A DNA stretch of 20,181 nt from an uncultured Acidobacteriaceae bacterium (GCA_937879855.1 CALFMO010000031.1:1-20181), one strand, 5' to 3'. Counted from the first letter of the stretch, positions 7,573-14,509 are shown. Notes: generated by a model from the sequence alone, not told the origin. Numbers and translations are program-made.

Positions 7573-7763
7573 GTGAAGATCATCGTCGGCGTCGAGACGC
7601 ATAAGGCTTCCCATACCATCATGGTCCTCAACAGCAGTGGTGAGGAGCTCGACCAGTTCACGATCCCTGCAACAGTGCAGGGGTTTCAAAATGCCCTAGA
7701 ACGCGTCGAGCAACTAGCTGGGGAAGCGTACTGGGGAATCGAGGGCGCCCACACGTACGAGCC
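7573..7763 (+). pseudogene. IS110-family transposase, N-terminal fragment A
   Basis: GTG start 6 nt after GGAGG (7562-7566). IIVGVETHKASHTI at the N-terminus and WGIEGA near the end match the DEDD (RuvC-like) domain of IS110 transposases, with the first acidic residue Glu where most have Asp. Homology ends after about 63 codons, and the frame stops at 7782 inside sequence from the opposing fragment B. It cannot encode an active transposase. Confidence 0.7.
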
Positions 7764-8165
7764 GCTGACATACGGATCGTGAAACGTCTGCGTTCCGCCG
7801 GTTTTCAACAGATGTAAGATGACCTGGGCATCCCTCGGATCGTTCTTATCCCAAGAATTGTAAAGCGCTTCACGCGTTCGGGCCGTCGCAACCGATGACA
7901 CCAGATACAGCCGAAACCCATGCTTTTGGAGGAACCAAGCCAAGCCACGATGGTAATCACCCGTCGCTTCGAACGCTACCTCGATCGGATGGCCGTGGCG
8001 TTTCACCTCGTCCACGAGTTCGGCGAATCCTCGTTGACTGTTAGCAAACGCTAGGCTTCGGCGTCTACCGTCCGGCGCTTCGATCAGCGCTTGATGCCGA
8101 TGCTTTGCGATGTCAATCGCCACCAAGACGACAGGTCCCGAGGATGGTGGGTGGCAAGTTGCCAT
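7763..8165 (-). pseudogene. IS110-family transposase, N-terminal fragment B
   Basis: ATG 8165 is preceded by AGGAGG at 5 nt. VLVAIDIAKHRH (13-24), AFEATGDYH (64-72) and NDPRDAQVI (107-115) are the D, E and D-x2-D landmarks of an IS110 DEDD domain. The serine-containing C-terminal domain is absent: the protein runs into fragment A at about 7763. A and B differ in sequence, so two different IS110 elements were joined face to face by deletion. Confidence 0.75.
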
Positions 8166-8245
8166 GGGGCCCTCCTAGAACAGATTGCTGGCAAAAGAAT
8201 CTATCTAGGGGGTCCTCCTGCAGGCACCTCTTCCTATGGTATTAA

Positions 8246-8571
8246 GGCTGCCAATACACGTCGATCGACTTCGGTCTACGCTGCAAAGCAGCGGGCGTTC
8301 GTCCTTCGATGGGATCAGTGGGCGACGCGTATGACAATGCCATGTGCGAGAGCTTCTTCGCTTCGCTGGAATGCGAGTTGCTCGATCGCACGCGCTTCCG
8401 CAACCAACACGAAGCGCAGCTCGCCGTCTTCGATTACATCGAAGGCTTCTACAACCCGTATCGTCGGCACGAGTCACTCGGCCAGATCTCACCCATTAAC
8501 TTCGAACGGAGGATGACGTCGGCAGCTTGAATCTCTAATTACTAACCGTCCACCAAAGCGGGGTAGCTCCA
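8246..8571 (+). mobile_element. 3' end of an IS3-family element
   Basis: Codons GCQYTS, then GVRPSMGSVGDAYDNAMCES and RRHESLG, are the C-terminal DDE integrase region of IS3 OrfB, including the catalytic Glu of NAMCES; the frame ends at TGA 8530. A stop codon at 8243 and loss of similarity mark the truncated left side. The right end, reading as TGGAGCTACCCCGC on the minus strand, looks like an IS3 terminal repeat ending in CA at 8570-8571. It abuts the truncated winged-helix gene exactly. Confidence 0.75.
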
Positions 8572-8779
8572 GTTGGCGCCCGATAAAGCCGGTTATGTGT
8601 ATATACAGCGACTTCCGGCTCAGGTTCTTTGGCAATGTGCCAGCAGCCTTACCCGCTTCCAGTATTTCATCTCTGCTACGCGGCCGGCAGTCATCCAGAA
8701 TCTTCAACACGGCACGAATGATATATCCATGCTTATTATCGCCGAGCTCTTCAATGCCATCGATCGAGTCCGATTGCAT
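8572..8779 (-). pseudogene. Truncated winged-helix module, copy 2 (interrupted by the IS3 end)
   Basis: From ATG 8779 it encodes MQSDSIDGIEELGDNKHGY and onward to SLYIHITGFIGRQ, about 69 codons aligning with the N-terminus of the complete gene at 17918. It stops at the IS3 end (8571/8572). Similarity with copy 3 continues upstream at DNA level (AGCAGAGGCATCCGG, about 8805-8820), so the duplicated unit included 5' regulatory DNA. The other half is missing, so insertion was followed by deletion. Confidence 0.75.
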
Positions 8780-9040
8780 TTGAAGCCGTTTGAGAGCTGA
8801 CCGCCGGATGCCTCTGCTACTCAAGGATAAGACGCGATGGCCGAATAGCTAGCGGTTTCTGGCAATTCCCAATGAAGGCGCCGAGGCGCGGCGCCGGGCG
8901 CTGATCGTGTCTATCCTGCTGGCAGACGCACGGATAGAATACAAGCTAAGGCCTAGTGATTCCCCTAGCGACCTAGGGCATCGTTTTGCTATTCTTATTA
9001 ATGAGGAAATTATTAGCCAAAATGTCTAGGAGTTAGAGAA

Positions 9041-10468
9041 ATGAAATTGTCCGACTTGTTTCTTCAAGCTACGTCGTTTCTTCAAGGCATCTTTACACAC
9101 GCTACGAGGTCTACCGCTAACCCAACGAACCCAAACATTAAACGCCTGGTTGTGCTTGTCATGGAGAACCGATCGTTTGACCACATATTGGGTAACCTCA
9201 TGACAAACGAATATAAGATTGAAGGCTTAACGGGTTTCGAATTCAACTACTCCGACCCCGACTCAAGGTCAGGGGAGGTGCGCGTTACCAGGCAAGCCCC
9301 ATACGTACCGGACGTGGATCCGAGCCCAAGTCACGAATTTCACGATGTCATGTTACAGCTGTTCATGCGGTTCGACGTTCCATGGCCCATTAAAGAATCA
9401 AACCGCGGCTTCATGTATGATTACGGAAAAGTTGCCCACAGCTCCGCATTATCAGGAAAGATAATGCGATGTTTTGGGGCGGATCAACTTCCGGCGCTTC
9501 ATGCGCTCGCGAGAGAATTTGCGGTGTGTGATCATTGGTTTTCGTCCCTTCCCGGGCCAACTTGGCCCAATCGTTTCTTTATTCATTGCGCTACCTCTGG
9601 TGGATATGTCGATAATACGCTGCGCGACTACAACATGGATACCATCTTTGAAAATCTTTCAAATCATGGTGTCTCGTGGCGGGTCTATTATCATGACTTC
9701 CCTCAAAGCCTCGCCTTGATGAAACAGCGTAAGTATTTTTGGTCTTCATACGAAAAGTTCGAGGTTTTCAAGAAGAATTGCGCAGAGGGAGCCCTTCCGC
9801 AATATTCGTTTATCGAACCGCGCTACTTTAATGAGGGAGATGATCGTGCCAATGACCAGCATCCCATTCATGGAGTTCGTCTAGGCGACGCGTTCATCGC
9901 GGACGTCTACGAATGTCTAAAAAGCTCGCCTCATTGGAACGACACGCTCTTGGTAATTACTTGGGATGAGCACGGGGGCTTTTTTGACCACGTATTGCCA
10001 CCCGCCACGGTTAATCCAGATGGTAAGAACGCGCCGGAGTTCAATTTCGCACGTCTCGGAGCGCGCGTCCCCGCTGTTCTAGTGTCACCATATATTCCCC
10101 GCGGTACTATCGACAAAACGGTTTACGATCACTCCTCCATCCCAGCCACTCTAAAGGTGCTGTTTGGCCTCCCCAACTTTTTAACCAAGCGAGATTCGCG
10201 CGCAAATACCTTTGATCGAAGCGTGACCTTGTCATCCCCCCGCCCGATTGCTCTAGAAACATTGCCGCGCATTCCCGCAACGGAATCTGCATCAGAGAGA
10301 GCCACATCTATACCTCCGACAGAGCTTCACTCAAGCTTGCTCGCATTGGCTGAATCTCTTCCCGGAACAACTAGTGTCGACGTCACCCCTGCTCGAACTG
10401 AACAGGAGTCCGCGACTCGTGCCAAATCGGCGCTCGCTCAATTCGTTGCAACCCAGAAAGGTAATTAA
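9041..10468 (+). CDS. Phospholipase C / acid phosphatase family phosphoesterase
   Basis: 475 aa, PF04185-type alkaline-phosphatase-superfamily enzyme (non-haemolytic phospholipase C and AcpA-type acid phosphatase group). Visible motifs: VMENRSFDHILG (40-51, metal site plus nucleophile region), CDHWFSSLPGPTWPNR (163-178) and TWDEHGGFFDHV (307-318, metal ligands D, E, H and D, H), then VPAVLVSPYIPRG. It hydrolyses phosphodiester or phosphomonoester head groups; the substrate cannot be read from sequence. No classical signal peptide is visible, although relatives are often exported; the first 24 residues are only mildly hydrophobic. AGGAG at 9028-9032 gives 8-nt spacing to ATG 9041. The C-terminal 90 residues are Ser/Thr/Pro-rich and lie outside the core. 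An 11-codon ORF (9001-9036) ends just upstream. Confidence 0.88.
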   Translation: MKLSDLFLQATSFLQGIFTHATRSTANPTNPNIKRLVVLVMENRSFDHILGNLMTNEYKIEGLTGFEFNYSDPDSRSGEVRVTRQAPYVPDVDPSPSHEFHDVMLQLFMRFDVPWPIKESNRGFMYDYGKVAHSSALSGKIMRCFGADQLPALHALAREFAVCDHWFSSLPGPTWPNRFFIHCATSGGYVDNTLRDYNMDTIFENLSNHGVSWRVYYHDFPQSLALMKQRKYFWSSYEKFEVFKKNCAEGALPQYSFIEPRYFNEGDDRANDQHPIHGVRLGDAFIADVYECLKSSPHWNDTLLVITWDEHGGFFDHVLPPATVNPDGKNAPEFNFARLGARVPAVLVSPYIPRGTIDKTVYDHSSIPATLKVLFGLPNFLTKRDSRANTFDRSVTLSSPRPIALETLPRIPATESASERATSIPPTELHSSLLALAESLPGTTSVDVTPARTEQESATRAKSALAQFVATQKGN

Positions 10469-10480
10469 TGGATTATCTCT

Positions 10481-10505
10481 GCGCTTGTCCTACAGGCAGG
10501 AGCGC
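10481..10505. repeat. Dispersed hairpin repeat, copy g (inverted orientation)
   Basis: GCGCT (10481-10485) and AGCGC (10501-10505) enclose a core whose reverse complement, CCTGCCTGTAGG, matches copy b except for one missing T. It lies 12 bp after the phospholipase stop. Confidence 0.5.
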
Positions 10506-10613
10506 CAAGACAGTACCTCACCATCTAACACCCCTGACGCTCGATACATCTCGCAAGACATGCCAAAATCACATTGGTAAGTATTTTCGTTGAAGCAAGC
10601 CACTGAGACTTGC

Positions 10614-11438
10614 TTATCGGGGAAATAGACCCCGAAATGCCGGGTTCGTCGAATGAAGAATAGGTATTGAATTGTTAGGACATCTGTGAGAGAAGACAAG
10701 AAGTAGACCGCACGTGCAATACCCCTTCGGGTTAACATTATCTGCTCGCTGACAATAACTCAGAATGCTAGCTTTTTCAACCGTCGTAAAATGCGTAAAG
10801 CCGGAAGCGAAAAAGTTATCGGTACCGCGCAAGCGTCTGAAATATTCGACCTTCATAGGCGTTTTCTCAGTAATTTCCTTTACTGCGTCCGACGCCGCGG
10901 CTGCGAGCACCAGGAAAACGCGTGGCCGGGCGGGCAAAAGCTCACTCAGCGATTCATTCCATGCTGTCACAGCCTGATTCCCCGTGCCTGTAAAGTCATC
11001 GACGAAGACCACGGTGTCCTCAGCCGTCAGGTTCTGCTCCAAAAGCTGCGAGGGGTGGATAAACAGGTTGCTATAGCGCGCGCTAGCCAAACCGTTTGCC
11101 CTTCGGAAGGTATTCAGCATGCGATCGCCGCTCTCTCCAGCGTGACTGCCAAATCCCACAAATCGCCACTGACCACGACGGTCCGATGATTTTTTGGACC
11201 AGCCCGACAGCTTTCCGAAGACCGATCGAAAGGCGCTAGCCAAGTGGTCTTCCCGAAAGAACTCCACAACGTCAAGAACTCGAGCAGCCGCGTCCTTATG
11301 ATGATTCTCGAATTGAGATAACCACTTTTGGATACGGGCTTTGGATACATGTTCGCGATAACCAGCAAACCTTTCAACCCATCCATCCATGCGCGCAGCA
11401 TCCACTGCGACACCACGCGCCTTGGGCGCGCGTCTCAC
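10614..11438 (-). CDS. Phosphoribosyltransferase-like protein (PRTase fold), third gene of operon
   Basis: 274 aa from GTG 11438. TVVFVDDFTGTGNQ (142-155) is a PRPP-binding loop of type I phosphoribosyltransferases. The C-terminal part ends in GYCTCGLLLVFSHRCPNNSIPIL and FRGLFPR, a conserved tail of a stand-alone PRTase-like family seen in bacterial conflict loci rather than in nucleotide salvage. The N-terminal 90 residues look helical and family-specific. The start overlaps the ParB-like stop by four bases (GTGA), so translation is coupled. A weak hairpin (AAGCAAG 10593-10599 / CTTGCTT 10609-10615) lies over the stop without a U-tract. Enzymatic activity is unknown; an effector role beside the ParB and Dam genes is inference. 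A GTG start is favoured over ATG 11390 because of the overlap. Confidence 0.72.
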   Translation of the reverse strand: MRRAPKARGVAVDAARMDGWVERFAGYREHVSKARIQKWLSQFENHHKDAAARVLDVVEFFREDHLASAFRSVFGKLSGWSKKSSDRRGQWRFVGFGSHAGESGDRMLNTFRRANGLASARYSNLFIHPSQLLEQNLTAEDTVVFVDDFTGTGNQAVTAWNESLSELLPARPRVFLVLAAAASDAVKEITEKTPMKVEYFRRLRGTDNFFASGFTHFTTVEKASILSYCQRADNVNPKGYCTCGLLLVFSHRCPNNSIPILHSTNPAFRGLFPR

Positions 11439-12388
11439 TTAATTCTCCGCTCAGCCTCTTCGAGCCTAACCCGTATGAGATTCATGAGATCTTCCAAACG
11501 TTTCCATAGGTCTTCTTCAGCGTAGAAGTCAACAGCTTTCATGCTTCCAAGGAACGATTCCAACTTTATGATTGCTGGCCTGATCGCTCGCACCTGAGCG
11601 CGCAGACCTGCACTTTCGATTGCTAAGTGTTCAATTGTAAGTTCAGGCTGATCTGCAAACTCTTGCAGTCGACGCGTTATCGTGTTGGTCTTTCCAGCTT
11701 TAACGGCGTTCGTGATGTACTGCTTAATCTTGCGGAAGTCCGTAACGGATGTGAGGCCACCCGCACTATAACGCTTCAACATCTTAGCGGTAAACGTGTC
11801 GCGCCTAAACCAGGCCATGCGCTGCACTACGCGGTCACTTAGAACGGCGTACAACTCGATAAAGAAATCGGCTTTCACTCGCTTTTCTGGATCAGGAACG
11901 AGCATCAAATCCTGATACTTTTTGGGATACGAGAGAAGCTTCTTACAACGCGCGACGACAGCGCGATCCAAGCCTGTGAGTTCCGCCAGTTTTGCGTCGC
12001 GCTTTTCTTTTAGTTTCTCCATTAGCACGTTAAGCGTAAGAGCCGTTGGCATCAATTCCCAGTCTTCACGAAGTTTGTGAATCTGGAACATCGTAACGAT
12101 GTTCTGAACAACGCTCGGCTCCGCGACTTCATTAGCTGGAACGCTCTTGAGCCGAAGGTGTTGCGCGCATATCCATCTGCGCTGACCGTCTAGAATTACC
12201 CATTTCTTCCTGCCTTTGGACCAATAGACGGTTAGAGGTACAAGAATGCCGACTTTAAGGATTGACTCCTGTAGCGTCTCGAGTGGTTGTGGGTCGAAGA
12301 GTCGGCGGGGGTTGTGAGGGTTTGGCTCTAGATTTTTCGTTGGTATTTGCTTGACACCCACGCTACCAGGTGTGAGCGATTGTGCCAT
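11435..12388 (-). CDS. ParB/Spo0J-fold N-terminal domain protein
   Basis: 317 aa. Residues about 12-95 are a ParB N-terminal (ParB/sulfiredoxin-fold) domain: LEPNPHNPRR (20-29), LQESILKVGILVPLTV (39-54) and WVILDGQRRW (63-72), where GQRRW corresponds to the CTP-binding GERRW box. Residues about 120-170 resemble the ParB central helix-turn-helix (ELTGLDRAVVARCKKLL), and the C-terminus (about 235-317) is helical with coiled-coil character. The gene is not a partition parB: no parA and no centromere-like repeats are seen. ATG 12388 follows the methylase stop (12392) by 3 bp, with AAGGGG 7 nt before it. It probably recognises DNA in concert with the methylase. CTPase or nuclease activity cannot be decided by eye. 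Confidence 0.8.
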   Translation of the reverse strand: MAQSLTPGSVGVKQIPTKNLEPNPHNPRRLFDPQPLETLQESILKVGILVPLTVYWSKGRKKWVILDGQRRWICAQHLRLKSVPANEVAEPSVVQNIVTMFQIHKLREDWELMPTALTLNVLMEKLKEKRDAKLAELTGLDRAVVARCKKLLSYPKKYQDLMLVPDPEKRVKADFFIELYAVLSDRVVQRMAWFRRDTFTAKMLKRYSAGGLTSVTDFRKIKQYITNAVKAGKTNTITRRLQEFADQPELTIEHLAIESAGLRAQVRAIRPAIIKLESFLGSMKAVDFYAEEDLWKRLEDLMNLIRVRLEEAERRIK

Positions 12389-12391
12389 CAA

Positions 12392-13240
12392 CTAGCCCCT
12401 TCTAAATGCCTTAATGTTTGAGAGACACAGTTCGTAACGTCTCCGTCGAGCGCTAGAAAAACCGGATACATTGTGGCGAACAGCAAATCGCCGCGCAAGC
12501 CACCCATTAAACGCAACGCGCGCGTCGCGACAATCAGCGTAACTCAAGATGAACGCAGCGCCTCGACGATCAATCTCTTCCAACCATCCAGCGAGATCAG
12601 CAATATCCGTGGTTGAAAAGTGATCCTTTGAGTACTCAGTGAACACCCGTCGGCTTGAAACAGCGTAAGGTGGATCGAGATAGACGAAATCGCCTTGTCT
12701 TACCTTTGCGAGAACAGATCGGAAATCGGCAGCAACGAGCGTCGTATGGCGAAGAAGACGAGCGCATGTGCAAAAATGCTTGAGTCGCGGGACATTTGGA
12801 GTTTTAGGCGCACCATACGGCACATTAAACGCGCCTGCGGCGTTGGTCCGATAGAGACCGTTAAAACAGAAGCGGTTTAAGTAAATGAATCGTGCTGCTC
12901 TTGCGACGGCGAGCTTGGGTCGCATTGCTCGAACGCGATAATACGCGTCTTCGCCAATAGCAAGCCTGTTGAGCCTTTGATATACCGCTTGCGGTACTTG
13001 TCGTATGGTTTGGTAAGCCTCTATTAACTCACGGTTGATGTCGCCGAGTAAAGATCGTGGAGGTTCGATTGCGAAGAATAGGGCTGCTGATCCGGCGAAC
13101 GGCTCGACGTATCGCGTATAGTTGCCCGCCTTCCACCACTGATGCAAAAAGGGAACGTGCTGACGCTTACTTCCGGCCCAGCGCAGAAGGGGCCTAACGG
13201 ACGCACTTTTCAGCACCGCGGTATCTCCCGCAAATCGCAT
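12392..13240 (-). CDS. Dam-like D12 class N6-adenine DNA methyltransferase
   Basis: 282 aa, full length for the family. LLRWAGSKR (18-26) and VEPFAGSAALFF (45-56) are the SAM-binding motif X and I regions, YLNRFCFNGLYR (120-131) is the conserved D12 segment, and FVYLDPPYAVS (185-195) is the catalytic DPPY motif. It should methylate adenine N6 in a short site; GATC is typical but unproven here. It is the first gene of a three-gene operon with the ParB-like and PRTase-like genes, 3 bp and -4 bp apart. GAGGGG lies about 10 nt before ATG 13240. Dam-type orphan methylases are common on mobile DNA; being locked into this operon suggests self-marking or site-specific regulation. Confidence 0.88.
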   Translation of the reverse strand: MRFAGDTAVLKSASVRPLLRWAGSKRQHVPFLHQWWKAGNYTRYVEPFAGSAALFFAIEPPRSLLGDINRELIEAYQTIRQVPQAVYQRLNRLAIGEDAYYRVRAMRPKLAVARAARFIYLNRFCFNGLYRTNAAGAFNVPYGAPKTPNVPRLKHFCTCARLLRHTTLVAADFRSVLAKVRQGDFVYLDPPYAVSSRRVFTEYSKDHFSTTDIADLAGWLEEIDRRGAAFILSYADCRDARVAFNGWLARRFAVRHNVSGFSSARRRRYELCLSNIKAFRRG

Positions 13241-13294
13241 GAGTGCTCGTCCCCTCTAGCAAGGCCAATCACGTGTACGCAAGTGCGGACACGC

Positions 13295-13315
13295 AACACT
13301 AGTGTAGCCAGTGTT
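13295..13315. promoter_or_regulatory. Palindromic element upstream of the Dam operon
   Basis: ACACTAGTGT (13296-13305) is a perfect 10-bp palindrome, and AACACT (13295-13300) also pairs with AGTGTT (13310-13315). The site is 55-75 bp before the operon start at 13240, a plausible operator position. No convincing -35/-10 pair is visible beside it. Confidence 0.35.
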
Positions 13316-13369
13316 GGCCACTCGAGTCTCACCGCCTGCGCTGCATCGTCCGTCGCATAATCCACGGAG

Positions 13370-13526
13370 CTCGTACTGGGCGTCTAGGGCCTAATTTCGC
13401 TTAACGACAGATAACCCTGATCAATCGTCAAACTACTTCCATGAATCTCGTACTGGCCCGGCGTCTAAAATGCGCGTGCCCTGGGCCAATCGAAATGTGC
13501 GGAGTCAGATTAACCCTGATAACGTC
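13370..13526. repeat. Diverged tandem duplication in non-coding DNA
   Basis: Two shared blocks occur in the same order. CTCGTACTGG..CGTCTA is at 13370-13386 and again at 13447-13467. AGATAACCCTGAT..CGTCA is at 13409-13430 and, with one inserted T, at 13507-13526. This suggests an imperfect tandem duplication of about 80-100 bp. No gene is supported in 13241-13667. Confidence 0.45.
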
Positions 13527-13600
13527 AGACGAATGAAAAGTATCTGCAGTGTTGAGCCGTTGACGGCCCAATGTGGTTGGCCCTTTGGACTGCGGTTGTT

Positions 13601-13623
13601 GCGTCTGCCACGTAGGCAGGCGC
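13601..13623. repeat. Dispersed hairpin repeat, copy d
   Basis: GCGTCTGCC (13601-13609), loop ACGTA, GGCAGGCGC (13615-13623): nine pairs with one G-U. It lies in non-coding DNA just beyond the minus-strand terminator. Confidence 0.65.
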
Positions 13624-13667
13624 GCTGGCCGCGACACCATTCGCATTCCCGCGTGCAACGCAGCCAT

Positions 13668-13694
13668 AAAAAAACACCACCCTGAAACGGGTGG
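13668..13694 (-). terminator. Intrinsic terminator
   Basis: Minus strand: CCACCC, loop GTTTCA, GGGTGG, then TG and seven T. The 6-bp GC-rich stem with the U-tract is a good Rho-independent terminator. Its upstream arm overlaps an alternative hairpin, GTGGCG/CGCCAC (13717-13712 with 13696-13691), so the two cannot form together in a transcript that includes both. Confidence 0.7.
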
Positions 13695-13712
13695 CGCCAG
13701 CGTTGGTCTGTC
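13668..13712 (-). ncRNA. Putative 45-nt small RNA
   Basis: A promoter with TTGCAA and TATAGT at 17-bp spacing (13747-13719) predicts a start at about 13712-13711, and an intrinsic terminator ends at 13668, giving an RNA of about 45 nt with no ORF. Its first 20 nt (13712-13693) match, at 18 of 20 positions, plus-strand 13836-13855 inside the tRNA/tmRNA-like element. It would therefore be antisense to a minus-strand transcript of that element. Transcription is predicted, not shown. Confidence 0.45.
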
Positions 13713-13718
13713 GCCACT

Positions 13719-13747
13719 ACTATACCACGAGAGCACCCATATTGCAA
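13719..13747 (-). promoter_or_regulatory. sigma70 promoter of the putative small RNA
   Basis: Minus strand TTGCAA (13747-13742), 17-bp spacer, TATAGT (13724-13719). The expected start coincides with the edge of the inverted-repeat arm at 13712. Confidence 0.55.
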
Positions 13748-13796
13748 TCAGAAGCCACGTGATCTGACCGCCATGGCTCCTCCGGGAGAACCCGGG

Positions 13797-13855
13797 GGTG
13801 GAGGTGGCGAGAATCGAACTCGCAGCGCGCGGCTTGACAGACCAACGCCGGCACC
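13797..13855 (-). other. tRNA/tmRNA 3'-end-like segment, possible attachment-site remnant
   Basis: On the minus strand GCGAG-TTCGATT-CTCGC is a perfect T-arm followed by CACCTCC-A-CC, the usual 3' acceptor of tmRNA (ssrA), with a final C instead of A. Upstream, CTGTCAA is flanked by partly complementary arms at exactly tRNA spacing (5-nt stem, 5-nt variable region), but that stem has only about four pairs, and no matching 5' acceptor (GGAGGTG) is found. So it is not a complete tRNA. ssrA and tRNA 3' ends are common integration targets, and such fragments mark island edges. No integrase is present in the window. Confidence 0.45.
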
Positions 13856-13908
13856 AGCCCGCCCCCAACCAAGACTGTTATCACTCAGGGGGAGCGACAG
13901 GACAATTC

Positions 13909-14055
13909 ATGGTTAGCTCAATTCGCAGAACCAACGAATGGTTTGACTATCTACTTAAAAATGACCCTCGGTTCTTACGGCGTGTCGAAAAAGCACGAAA
14001 TAGTATTCGTGCCGGCCGCGGTGTCAGGCTGAATGATGGCAAGCTCCTCATTTAG
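13909..14055 (+). CDS. Small protein of 48 aa, antitoxin-like C-terminus
   Basis: ATG 13909 follows AGGA with 6-nt spacing. The product is short, charged and probably helical: SSIRRTNEWFDYLLKNDPRF, then RRVEKARNSIRAGRGVRLND. The RAGRGVRL ending resembles the tails of small type II antitoxins (RxGRGVRLED-type), but no toxin gene follows; downstream is a hairpin repeat and a convergent gene. It could equally be a truncated remnant or a real microprotein. Confidence 0.4.
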   Translation: MVSSIRRTNEWFDYLLKNDPRFLRRVEKARNSIRAGRGVRLNDGKLLI

Positions 14056-14096
14056 GGTTGGATGTTCTTCTGTATCGCGGTGTTAGAGCGACACTC

Positions 14097-14119
14097 GCGC
14101 CTGCTCTTTAGACAGGCGC
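14097..14119. repeat. Dispersed hairpin repeat, copy e
   Basis: GCGCCTG (14097-14103) and CAGGCGC (14113-14119), perfect 7-bp arms, with a possible inner TCT/AGA pairing. It lies 33 bp after the stop of the zinc-ribbon gene and between convergent genes. Confidence 0.6.
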
Positions 14120-14152
14120 CCTTAAGCCCAGCTGCCGCTCCCGTTGCCGTAC

Positions 14153-14509
14153 CTATGTCTTGATTTGTTCCTCACGTTCAACGATTACATTTCTTGCGAT
14201 GTCGCATACAACGCCGGTTGGATACGGCCGGTCTACGACCGGAGTACCGCGAGTCTTTGGGTGCGGAGGTTTATAGCGCTTACATTGGCAAGTGGCGCAT
14301 GCGCCTAGCTGGCGCTCAGAGCCGCCACTTTGCTTATCTCGCACCTGCTCATGCTTTGCAAACTTGTGTCCGCACGTGCACAGTTGCGCAAACGACGCTT
14401 CGGTCCTATTCAGCGCGCAGCGCGTGCATGCCCATGACCTCGGCACTCCGACGACCATCGTCCATCGGTTCCCGCAGTGCGGGCAAACGACGGCGGCTAC
14501 CGCTCCCAA
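14153..14509 (-). CDS. Zinc-binding protein with two Cys-rich motifs
   Basis: 118 aa from TTG 14509. First motif CPHCG (9-13) plus CTRC (28-31) is a rubredoxin-type zinc ribbon. The second, CTCGHKFAKH (44-53) plus CATCQCKRY (71-79), is the CxCGHx4H...CxxCxC pattern of short zinc-finger proteins. The start overlaps the upstream nuclease gene by 13 bp, so the two are co-translated. TTG is the only usable start that keeps C9 and C12, with AGGAAG about 8 nt upstream. It probably binds nucleic acid and serves as the accessory partner of the PD-(D/E)XK protein; this role is inference from context. It contains no other domain. Confidence 0.72.
   Translation of the reverse strand: MGAVAAVVCPHCGNRWTMVVGVPRSWACTRCALNRTEASFAQLCTCGHKFAKHEQVRDKQSGGSERQLGACATCQCKRYKPPHPKTRGTPVVDRPYPTGVVCDIARNVIVEREEQIKT

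Larger units (their letters stand above)
13693..13855. repeat. 20-bp inverted repeat (18/20) with 123-bp spacer
   Basis: Arms are 13693-13712 on the plus strand and 13836-13855 on the minus strand; both contain GCGTTGGTCTGTC. One arm is the 5' part of the predicted small RNA, the other is the anticodon-arm-like part of the tRNA/tmRNA-like segment. Confidence 0.65.

Noticed and set aside
10593..10615. AAGCAAG/CTTGCTT hairpin as an intrinsic terminator of the PRTase gene
   Set aside because: No U-tract follows on either strand and the stem overlaps the stop codon.
11435..12388. Plasmid partition locus
   Set aside because: No ParA-type ATPase, no parS-like cluster and no replication gene; the ParB-fold gene is coupled to a methylase and a PRTase-like gene instead.
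13428..13868. Minus-strand ORFs of 80-146 codons
   Set aside because: They cover the promoter, terminator and hairpin structures and show no coding character.
13797..13876. Complete tRNA-Asp (GTC anticodon loop)
   Set aside because: T-arm and spacing fit, but the anticodon stem has only about four pairs, and no 5' acceptor complementary to CACCTCC or D-arm is present.
13798..13908. N-terminal extension of the 48-aa ORF from 13798
   Set aside because: Its translation (VEVARIELAA...) is the kind of spurious peptide produced by reading across a tRNA/tmRNA 3' end.
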